From Candidatus Latescibacterota bacterium (GTDB lineage Bacteria; Latescibacterota; UBA2968; UBA8231), in assembly GCA_003529325.1 (NCBI GenBank), contig DPVW01000026.1:5957-12466 (forward strand): a stretch of 6,510 nt of DNA. Direction: 5' to 3'. This document shows, one piece after another, positions 1 to 5,184 of the stretch. The translations under genes and the position numbers were made by a program. Below the pieces are notes generated by a model. That model was not told the DNA's origin. It was given only the letters and a program-made list of their open reading frames with translations, and searched no databases. Within the stretch, counting starts at the first letter, position 1. Every line of letters begins with the position of its first letter.

Positions 1-9
1 AGTGACCGC

Positions 10-48
10 AAAACACAAAAACCGCAGACGCTTTGGGGGCGCCCGCGG
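10..48 (-). terminator. Rho-independent terminator
   Basis: Read on the minus strand, CCGCGGGCGC (48-39) pairs over all ten positions with GCGTCTGCGG (31-22), two of the pairs being G-U. The loop is seven bases (38-32). Five T residues follow at once (21-17), and four more T come after GTG. This is the classical shape of an intrinsic terminator. It could end transcripts that start at the promoter at 205-177, giving an RNA of about 160 nt. It could also end read-through from the TauE/SafE gene, or be the terminator arm of an attenuator in front of a gene beyond the left edge. The structure is seen directly; which role it plays is inferred. Confidence 0.75.
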
Positions 49-156
49 CCTTGAAAAAGGACCGTCTGTTGTTCAGATACCCGGTATTACGGGTGGACGC
101 ACCTGCTCCGATTGGACCAGATTCGCCACCAACGGTGGCCGGGAGTTATGTGCGTC
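36..156 (-). promoter_or_regulatory. Possible Trp-type transcription attenuator
   Basis: Three mutually exclusive pairings can be drawn on the minus strand. Segment 1, GACGCAC (156-150), is perfectly complementary to segment 2, GTGCGTC (102-96). That stem encloses a six-pair hairpin (139-125, GCCACC/GGTGGC). Segment 2, as GGTGCGTCC (103-95), can instead pair at eight of nine positions with GGGCGCCCC (44-36), which overlaps the 5' arm of the terminator. The third pairing is the terminator itself. The Trp codons of the mini-ORF lie between segments 1 and 2, and its last codons and stop lie over and just past segment 2. This is the order expected for ribosome-controlled attenuation. In GC-rich DNA some of this pairing may be chance, and the gene it would control is outside the window. 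Confidence 0.33.
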
Positions 157-167
157 GGGTTGGTCAT
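87..167 (-). CDS. Candidate leader peptide with three Trp codons
   Basis: This is a 26-codon ORF from ATG (167-165) to TAA (89-87) that begins a few bases after the predicted transcription start. It encodes MTNPTHITPGHRWWRIW followed by SNRSRCVHP, with Trp at residues 13, 14 and 17. A tandem WWR with a further Trp close by is typical of the leader peptides that sense charged tRNA-Trp in front of trp genes. The promoter upstream and the terminator downstream support that reading. Against it, there is no Shine-Dalgarno sequence, and the 5' untranslated part would be only about 3-8 nt, so translation would have to be nearly leaderless. The ORF is short enough to occur by chance in a small non-coding RNA. 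Confidence 0.3.
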   Translation of the reverse strand: MTNPTHITPGHRWWRIWSNRSRCVHP

Positions 168-176
168 AGCGTTCAC

Positions 177-205
177 AGGATACATGTGGGCCGGAATGAT
201 GTCAA
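177..205 (-). promoter_or_regulatory. Sigma70-type promoter
   Basis: On the minus strand a perfect -35 box TTGACA (205-200) is separated by exactly 17 nt from TATCCT (182-177), which matches TATAAT at four of six positions. The expected transcription start is near 172-169. The promoter begins five bases past the TGA of the TauE/SafE gene and points to the left edge, so it cannot serve any annotated gene in the window. It would drive the mini-ORF and terminator array at 10-170 and anything beyond position 1. It is the best promoter match noticed in the window. Confidence 0.6.
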
Positions 206-209
206 GCTC

Positions 210-974
210 TCAACCAAACAGCAGCTTCAGCCCCGTCACCAGCAGAATGCCATACACAACACGACTGAACCAGAGATCGGTGAAATGGCGATTCAGCCAG
301 ATTCCCAGCCGCACACCGACAAAGGTCAGCGGCGCCAGCACCACCACCGTCGCCAGATTCCCCACGTGATAAAGATCCAACCAGATATAGGGCGGCATCT
401 TCATCCAGTTGACGGCGGCAAAGACGATGACGGTGGTGCCCACAAACAGCCTGCGTGGGAGTCGTTGAGGCAACACGTAGACGGCGACGGGTGCACCCCC
501 GGCATGGGCCAGGGTCGAGGTAAAACCGGACAGAATGCCCATGAGGACACCCTCGACGGCACCCGGATGACGAGCCTCGAGAGTCTTGCCCGCCAGCGAG
601 CGCAGGATGTGAAAGCCGACGAAGACGAGAGCCAGAACGCCGACCCCCGTGCGCAGGATCTGACCATTGCCCAGGAAGTAGTCAAAGAACACGGTCCCTG
701 CGGCGATGCCGAGCGCCGCCCCCGGAAGCAACAGAGCGACACTGCGCCGGTGGAAAGTCGAACGATAGTGCCACACCGAAAACAGATCACACAACATCAA
801 CAGCGGCAACAGCAGGGCCACGGCGTCCCCCACCGGAATCGTCAACGCCAGCAATGGCGTGCCGATCGTCCCCGCCCCCCCGCCAAAACCGGCCTTGGCA
901 ATACCCAGAAAAAGGACCGCCAGCACCGCCGCCACCCAGAACATAGGCGGGTAGTCGGGTAAAATGTCAACCAT
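210..974 (-). CDS. TauE/SafE family membrane permease
   Basis: This is a 254-residue polytopic inner-membrane protein, the usual length for the TauE/SafE family (sulfite or organosulfonate export and related anion transport). The fold is two repeats of about four helices. The first repeat carries the glycine-rich motif KAGFGGGAGTIGTP (residues 27-40). The second carries the matching segment at about 138-169 (GVLMGILSGFTSTLAHAGG, then a Pro at 162 and VYVLP). Hydrophobic segments lie near 11-31, 43-64, 79-97, 108-125, 140-156, 176-195, 204-222 and 236-253. A basic loop (HRR, 75-77) separates early helices. The ATG at 974 follows GGATCTGA, which holds a weak GGA ribosome site. The gene is 189 nt from the ABC ATPase gene and probably forms its own unit. 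Many family members have unknown substrates, and no sulfur-metabolism gene lies nearby, so the substrate is open. Confidence 0.88.
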   Translation of the reverse strand: MVDILPDYPPMFWVAAVLAVLFLGIAKAGFGGGAGTIGTPLLALTIPVGDAVALLLPLLMLCDLFSVWHYRSTFHRRSVALLLPGAALGIAAGTVFFDYFLGNGQILRTGVGVLALVFVGFHILRSLAGKTLEARHPGAVEGVLMGILSGFTSTLAHAGGAPVAVYVLPQRLPRRLFVGTTVIVFAAVNWMKMPPYIWLDLYHVGNLATVVVLAPLTFVGVRLGIWLNRHFTDLWFSRVVYGILLVTGLKLLFG

Positions 975-994
975 TCAGATCCGTACACGAATAC

Positions 995-1020
995 GCCCAA
1001 ATCGCCTTGGCGATTCGGGC
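995..1020. repeat. 26-bp inverted repeat upstream of the TauE gene
   Basis: GCCCAAATCGCC (995-1006) and GGCGATTCGGGC (1009-1020) pair at 11 of 12 positions around a central TT; the one mismatch is A/C. On the minus strand it ends about 21 nt before the ATG of the TauE/SafE gene. No T-run follows on either strand, so it is not a standard terminator. In DNA it has the size and near-perfect symmetry of a dimeric regulator's operator. In RNA it would be a very stable hairpin just before the start region. The symmetry is seen directly; the role is inferred. Confidence 0.5.
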
Positions 1021-1041
1021 TCAGGAAACTCAGAATTCCAA

Positions 1042-1075
1042 GAGACACGAGCGCCCGCAGGGCGCAATGTGTCTC
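1042..1075. repeat. Two-tier hairpin between ABC and TauE genes
   Basis: The outer arms GAGACAC (1042-1048) and GTGTCTC (1069-1075) pair perfectly, as do the inner arms GCGCCC (1051-1056) and GGGCGC (1060-1065) around a three-base loop GCA. A small internal loop (GA against AAT) lies between them. The 13 pairs make this one of the strongest structures in the window. It is the best candidate for the 3' end of the ABC transcript, although only TTGGAATT follows on the minus strand rather than a true T-run. It could instead be an RNA-stabilising or regulatory hairpin in a TauE leader. Confidence 0.45.
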
Positions 1076-1163
1076 GTCAGCCTGCGTGAATGAGTTCTCA
1101 ACGATCCCAGGTTGCACCGATTGCCCCGGCGCAAGGAGGCTCCCACCCGACGCCAACAGCAAG

Positions 1164-1955
1164 TTATTCACCTTCGACTTGAACAGTCTCGATCTCAAGA
1201 TCCTTACGCAGAACGACCCGTTCCTTTTGTCCATCCTTGATCCACACGACACGATCCGAAACACTCAACATCTTGTGGTCGTGTGTGGCGGAGATCACGG
1301 TAACACCGGAGTTCTCGTTCATTTCGCGCAACAACTCAATGATCTCCGTTCCCGTCCTCAGATCCAGGTTCCCCGTCGGTTCGTCGGCGAGCACAACCGC
1401 CGGGTCGTTGGCCAGGGCACGGGCGACAGCGACGCGCTGCTGCTGACCGCCGGACAACTCATTGGGTTTGTGCGAGTGGCGCTCGTCGAGTCCAACCTTT
1501 TTCAGCAGATCCATGCCCTTATCCCGCGACTCGTCGCTGGTGAGCCCGGCGAAAACCATGGGCAGGGTGACATTTTCCAGGGCAGTCATCACTGGGATCA
1601 GATTGAAGGACTGGAAGATGTAGCCAATTTTCCGGCAGCGCAGCCAAGCCAACTCGTAAGCATCGAGTTGGGCGACATCGACCTCGTCGATGTAGACCTT
1701 GCCTTCCGAGGGCTTGTCGAGACCGCCGACCATGTTAAAAAATGTGCTCTTGCCTGAACCGGATGGACCCATGATCGACAGATATTCGCCAGCGTAGATC
1801 TCGAGATCGACACCGCGCAGGGCATGGACCTCGATGTCGCCCATTTTGTAGATCTTTTTGACCCCCTGGGTGCGCACAACTGTACGCTTCTCTTCGTCGC
1901 CTTCGTTGTGCTCGACCTGCTCTGCGGCGGCGGGTGCTGTTGTCGTCTCTGTCAT
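1164..1955 (-). CDS. ABC transporter ATP-binding protein (LolD/MacB type)
   Basis: This 263-residue nucleotide-binding subunit hydrolyses ATP to power the FtsX-type permease encoded just upstream. All ABC motifs are intact: Walker A GPSGSGKS (63-70), Q-loop Gln115 in IFQSFNLIP, signature LSGGQ (167-171) followed by QQRVAVARAL, Walker B VVLADEP (187-193), D-loop NLD (196-198) and switch His225. The wording HALRGVDLEI, IFQSFNLIP and DEPTGNLD is characteristic of the LolD/MacB/FtsE class. An acidic low-complexity N-terminal tail of about 25 residues precedes the core, and the C-terminus is short. The ATG at 1955 was chosen over an earlier in-frame start at 2033, which would overlap the permease gene. 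GAGAGAG stands five bases before it, and the gap to the permease stop is 10 nt. Substrate unknown: lipoprotein, lipid, peptide or drug transport are all possible. Confidence 0.93.
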   Translation of the reverse strand: MTETTTAPAAAEQVEHNEGDEEKRTVVRTQGVKKIYKMGDIEVHALRGVDLEIYAGEYLSIMGPSGSGKSTFFNMVGGLDKPSEGKVYIDEVDVAQLDAYELAWLRCRKIGYIFQSFNLIPVMTALENVTLPMVFAGLTSDESRDKGMDLLKKVGLDERHSHKPNELSGGQQQRVAVARALANDPAVVLADEPTGNLDLRTGTEIIELLREMNENSGVTVISATHDHKMLSVSDRVVWIKDGQKERVVLRKDLEIETVQVEGE

Positions 1956-1965
1956 CGGTGCTCTC

Positions 1966-2667
1966 TCAAGTGTCAGACCGCATCGCCTCGACAGGCTCCA
2001 TCTTGGCCGCCTTGTAGGCGGGCAACATGGCACCGATCAGCGACAGCATGGTTCCGGAAACGATGGCGGCAAGGGCGGACCGCAGAATGCCGCTCACGGG
2101 AAAGTATTCGAAGACGAACATGCCGTAGTCAAGCAAGGCGAGCGTCATCGTCATCGTCAACCCGACGACGATACCAGCCAACGTTCCAGCCACCCCCTGA
2201 AAGGTAGATTCCAGGAGAAACAGCTTGATAATGAACGAGTCGAGTGCGCCGAGACATTTCATCGTGCCAATCTCGCGGTAGCGTTCGGTCACCGACATCA
2301 GCATGGCGTTGGCGATGCCGACGACGCAGACCAGCAACGACAGGCTGATCAACCATGTCTGCTTCGAACTTTCTTCAGCCAACCGTGCCAGCGCCTGCTC
2401 GGAGGCGGCAGCCCCTTCTGCGGTGAGCGTCTCAACCCCGTTCTTCTGCAATTCGAGATTGATCTCACTCTTGTTGGCATTTCGCAGGGACGCGATGATC
2501 TCGTTCTGGCTCCACACCGACATCAGAAAGGCGATGGCCAGAACGATCCCGCTGGTCGTGATCAGAGATCGGCCAAAACGGATCTTGAGACTCCGCAAGC
2601 TGATCTCCAACGCCTTGCTCATGGGCAGGGAGATTGTTCTCCCACCCGCCAGTGCCTGTTCAGTCAT
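1966..2667 (-). CDS. FtsX-family ABC transporter permease (compact LolE/MacB type)
   Basis: This is the membrane subunit that pairs with the ATPase gene downstream. With the ATG at 2667 it has 233 residues. The first transmembrane helix lies near 34-52 (LITTSGIVLAIAFLMSVW). Next is an extracytoplasmic stretch of only about 50 residues, then helices near 103-123, 149-178 and 196-217. Family hallmarks are the coupling segment SVTERYREIGTMKCLGA (125-141) and the C-terminal LPAYKAAKMEPVEAMRS (215-231). MacB and LolC/E proteins normally carry an extracytoplasmic domain of around 200 residues, so this is a minimal form. The start is uncertain. A TTG at 2733 has no ribosome site and would nearly abut the GT gene. 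ATG 2667 has only a weak GGTAAAAG before it. ATG 2622 (MSKALEISLRSL) keeps all family features and is a real alternative. The product transported is unknown. Confidence 0.87.
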   Translation of the reverse strand: MTEQALAGGRTISLPMSKALEISLRSLKIRFGRSLITTSGIVLAIAFLMSVWSQNEIIASLRNANKSEINLELQKNGVETLTAEGAAASEQALARLAEESSKQTWLISLSLLVCVVGIANAMLMSVTERYREIGTMKCLGALDSFIIKLFLLESTFQGVAGTLAGIVVGLTMTMTLALLDYGMFVFEYFPVSGILRSALAAIVSGTMLSLIGAMLPAYKAAKMEPVEAMRSDT

Positions 2668-2682
2668 TCTTTTACCATGCTC

Positions 2683-2709
2683 AGTATACCCTCCAACAGG
2701 GCTCCTCAA
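2683..2709 (-). promoter_or_regulatory. Weak candidate promoter before the ABC pair
   Basis: In the 73-nt gap between the GT fusion gene and the permease, the minus strand holds TATACT (2688-2683), five of six matches to the -10 consensus. TTGAGG (2709-2704) lies 15 nt upstream of it, which is a short spacer. Transcription would start near 2676, only a few bases before ATG 2667. If real, this favours either leaderless translation from 2667 or the later start at 2622. It would let the ABC genes be expressed apart from the glycan genes. Confidence 0.25.
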
Positions 2710-2740
2710 TGTAGGCCCTGCCTTGGTTGGCAATCAAGCC

Positions 2741-4453
2741 TCATTTGCCGGCGGCGATCTCGACCAGGGGCAAGTCATCCACCGATGTGGGGGGCGCCAC
2801 CGCCGATTCAGGCAGATCGCCGGTCAATAGAAGCTGTCGTAACCGGCGCAGACGCGTGCCCGCCGGAGCGTGACGTAAGGCATCGGTAACGCTCGCCGGG
2901 GTAAACACGAGTTCGTCAACATCGTATTCCTTGACCAGGACTCTCAGATCCGCGATGAGACCGACGACGGGGACCCCGTCCAGGGAACGACCCCGTTCGC
3001 TGCTATCCCCGGCGAAACCGATAATCTGGCTGTCCAATCCCCCCCAGGCCGCCAACCGTTCGACGAACTGCCGCGCCGCCTTGTCGGTGCCCACCACCAG
3101 GATCCGGCGGCGGCCCAGTCGACGACCGGATGTGGACTGGGTGAGCCAACGGGCACCCAGGCGCCAACCGGCGATCAGGATCGTATTCGATCCCCACGCC
3201 GCAGCCGCTGCGAGGCGCGAAAAATTGTAGTCCCGGAAGAAGAACACCATCGTCAGCACACCGGCAAAACCAATCGCCACCGCCAGCGCTGCCCATCCAG
3301 GGGAATATCGACGTCGGTTATACAGGCCAACCGCGCCAAAACAGGCGAGCCAGATCACCATGGGCGCGGCATAGACGAACAGCCATTGCGTCTCGGAGTA
3401 GGGTGGAGGCTCCACCCAGCGTGTGGGGTGCACGTCCAAGCCAAGACTCAGACTCGCCTGCTCGAGGGCCACAATCAGTGGCGTCAGATCGGGGTGGTAG
3501 CGCAATGTAACGGCGAGATGGACACCCAACAGGACGAGGAGTCCATCGATGGCGGGTAGCACCAGCTTGCGCGCCAGCGGTCCTATGAGTGAATACAATC
3601 CGTATAGGACAATCCCGGCATGGAGCAGCGCGACGGGAAAGAAACGATAGCGCTGGCGCATGTGTTTGCTGACAAAAATCGCCATCGCCTCGTTCTTGCG
3701 ATATTGGATCCGCATCGACTCGGCGCGCCCACTTTCACCGCGGAAGTGGATGATCTCCGTCGCCGGTGTGTAGTAAATCTTCCAACCTGCTTCGCGCATG
3801 CGGAAGCACCAGTCGAGATCCTCGCCATACATGAAGTAGGCCTCGTCGAAGCCGCCCACCTGTTCAAGCACCTGACTGCGAACGATCATGCAGGAGCCGG
3901 AGAGGGCATCCACCTCGTTCACTTCTTCAGGATCCAGGTAGGTCAGGTTGTAACGCGCGAGGCGGTGGCTGCTCGGAAACAGCCGGCTCAAACCGGTCAG
4001 CTTGTAGAACGCCGCTGCCGGTGTAGGGAAACTTCGGCGACAGTCGAGCTGCAGCGTGCCATCGGGATTGAGGATTCGGCATCCGGCGGCACCTGCCTCC
4101 GGATGTTCGTCCATAAAGGTCACCATCGTGCGTAATGTGTCGGGACGTACGATGGTATCGGAATTCAGCAGCAATACATGGCGACCGCGCGCCCGAGCGA
4201 AGGCAGCGTTGTTGGCACCGCCAAATCCAAGATTGCGCTCGTTGCGGATCAGTTCCACAGCGGGGAACTTTTCCGCCACCATGTCGGCGCTGCCATCGCG
4301 CGAGGCATTGTCGACGACGATCACCTGGACTCGAATCCCCTCGGCGGCCTCTGCCACAGTACGCAACGCCTGCTCCATGAGGTCCCGCGTGTTGTAGCTC
4401 GGGATCACGACGCTGAGATCGAATTCCGCTGGCGGCGCCTCCGCTGTGGTCAC
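2741..4453 (-). CDS. GT2 glycosyltransferase fused to a phosphoglycosyltransferase-like membrane and Rossmann region
   Basis: The protein has 570 residues in two parts. Residues about 12-265 form a GT-A family 2 domain close to rhamnosyltransferases of the WbbL/RfbF kind: VVIPSYNT (15-22), VVDNASRDGS (46-55), the metal-site region LLNSDT (95-100), LSGSCMIVR (184-192), GGFDEAYFMYGEDLDWCFR (200-218) and HFRGESGR (236-243). Membrane helices follow near 271-292, 298-317, 356-378, 387-407 and 417-430, ending in FFRDYNFSR, which resembles the N-terminal region of polyprenyl-phosphate sugar phosphotransferases (WbaP/WcaJ). Next is a Rossmann domain (RRILVVGTDKAARQFVERL at 449-467, DVDELVFTPAS at 511-521), the CoA_binding_3-like part of those enzymes. 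Their catalytic C-terminal domain (Bac_transf) is absent and the protein ends after about 50 more residues. The GTG start at 4453 is one base past the previous stop, implying coupled translation. Likely role: a membrane-held glycosyltransferase for surface glycans. The donor sugar is not known. Confidence 0.88.
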   Translation of the reverse strand: MTTAEAPPAEFDLSVVIPSYNTRDLMEQALRTVAEAAEGIRVQVIVVDNASRDGSADMVAEKFPAVELIRNERNLGFGGANNAAFARARGRHVLLLNSDTIVRPDTLRTMVTFMDEHPEAGAAGCRILNPDGTLQLDCRRSFPTPAAAFYKLTGLSRLFPSSHRLARYNLTYLDPEEVNEVDALSGSCMIVRSQVLEQVGGFDEAYFMYGEDLDWCFRMREAGWKIYYTPATEIIHFRGESGRAESMRIQYRKNEAMAIFVSKHMRQRYRFFPVALLHAGIVLYGLYSLIGPLARKLVLPAIDGLLVLLGVHLAVTLRYHPDLTPLIVALEQASLSLGLDVHPTRWVEPPPYSETQWLFVYAAPMVIWLACFGAVGLYNRRRYSPGWAALAVAIGFAGVLTMVFFFRDYNFSRLAAAAAWGSNTILIAGWRLGARWLTQSTSGRRLGRRRILVVGTDKAARQFVERLAAWGGLDSQIIGFAGDSSERGRSLDGVPVVGLIADLRVLVKEYDVDELVFTPASVTDALRHAPAGTRLRRLRQLLLTGDLPESAVAPPTSVDDLPLVEIAAGK

Positions 4454-4454
4454 G

Positions 4455-5174
4455 TTACGAACCGGGTCTTCGTCCCAGCAGTCGGCGCCCGCCGAACAAC
4501 AGGATCTGCTTGAGGAACAGAACGTGTTCGCGCCAATTCAGCTTGCTGTCGCTGAACTGACGGTTGCGGAACACGAAGGGTGTCGATGTGTGCGACGTGT
4601 AACGTCCCTTCACCAGAATCTCGAGCAGAATCTTGTAACCACTCGAGGTGAGGGAGAAATCGCCTTCGATCACCTCCCGACGCAGGAAAAAATAGCCCGA
4701 CAGGGGGTCCTCGGCGCCCGTGACCAGGCGTGCCAGGCCGACGCCCACAACGGAGATCATCTTGCGGTGCAGAGCCCACTTCTCGACTTCGCTGGTCTCG
4801 CCGAAACGACTGCCCATGGTCAGGTCGTGTTCGCGCAGACCGCGTACCAGCCCTGCGAGAATCGCTGGATCATGGCTCAGATCCGCATCGATCACCCCCA
4901 GATAGGGTCGATCCGACTGCTTCCAGCCCTCCATCACCGCCGACCCAAGTCCCAGTTTGCCGGCGCGATGCACAACCCGCACGGGAAAGCGCTCTTTGAG
5001 CGCATCGGCAGCTTCCCCGGTGCCGTCGGGGGAGTTGTCATCGACGATGATCAGCTCGAGATCGATGTCGTCGCAGTCCGCCAGCAAACCGAAGATCTCC
5101 TCTGCCAGCAGGAACACATTCTGCCGCTCGTTGTAGGTCGGTGTCACGAGGGATACGGACAATTTGTCGGTCAC
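4455..5174 (-). CDS. Polyprenyl-phosphate mannosyl/glucosyl transferase (DPM1-type GT2)
   Basis: This 239-residue enzyme should transfer a sugar, probably mannose or glucose, from a nucleotide donor to a polyprenyl phosphate at the cytoplasmic face of the membrane. Motifs of the dolichol-phosphate mannosyltransferase group are all present: TPTYNER (11-17), IIVDDNSPDGTG (42-53), the metal-binding DADLSHDP (96-103), MGSRF (120-124), DPLSGYFFLRR (156-166), GYKILLE (179-185) and the tail PFVFRNRQFSDSKL (199-212). It has no C-terminal transmembrane helices, as in the soluble Dpm1 form. The GTG at 5174 was chosen because it lies 10 nt past the RmlD stop and gives the family's normal N-terminus. An upstream in-frame start at 5258 would add 28 unrelated residues inside RmlD. 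The ribosome site is weak, so translation is probably coupled. The exact donor is not shown by the sequence. Confidence 0.9.
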   Translation of the reverse strand: MTDKLSVSLVTPTYNERQNVFLLAEEIFGLLADCDDIDLELIIVDDNSPDGTGEAADALKERFPVRVVHRAGKLGLGSAVMEGWKQSDRPYLGVIDADLSHDPAILAGLVRGLREHDLTMGSRFGETSEVEKWALHRKMISVVGVGLARLVTGAEDPLSGYFFLRREVIEGDFSLTSSGYKILLEILVKGRYTSHTSTPFVFRNRQFSDSKLNWREHVLFLKQILLFGGRRLLGRRPGS

Positions 5175-5184
5175 GTCGGTGCTT

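Noticed and set aside
79..94. Hairpin ACCCG/CGGGT around the mini-ORF stop codon
   Set aside because: Five pairs with a six-base loop is weak. It is noted as part of the leader region but not strong enough for its own feature.
33..962. Long plus-strand open frame of 309 codons opposite the TauE/SafE gene
   Set aside because: The product is rich in His, Gln, Arg and Asp with no recognisable motif, which is typical of the antisense frame of a GC-rich membrane protein gene. The minus-strand TauE/SafE motifs are clear.
1091..1100. Short palindrome TGAGTTCTCA
   Set aside because: Four base pairs around TT is expected by chance and it is not placed at a recognisable promoter.
975..1163. Search for a promoter for the TauE/SafE gene
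   Set aside because: No -35/-10 pair with acceptable spacing was found. TTGGAA followed 17 nt later by CCGAAT is too poor a match to report.
842..1264. Minus-strand frame of 140 codons bridging TauE and the ABC ATPase
   Set aside because: It overlaps both genes in another frame and has no recognisable domain. The gap it covers is better explained by inverted repeats.
2146..2172. Repeated ATCGTC/GACGAT units with a small hairpin
   Set aside because: They fall within the permease codons for the alternating Thr-Met/Val-Gly run of a membrane helix, so coding bias explains them.
1858..2889. Plus-strand open frame of 343 codons across the ABC gene pair
   Set aside because: It runs opposite two well-supported genes and their intergenic gap, has no family motif, and has the composition of a shadow frame.
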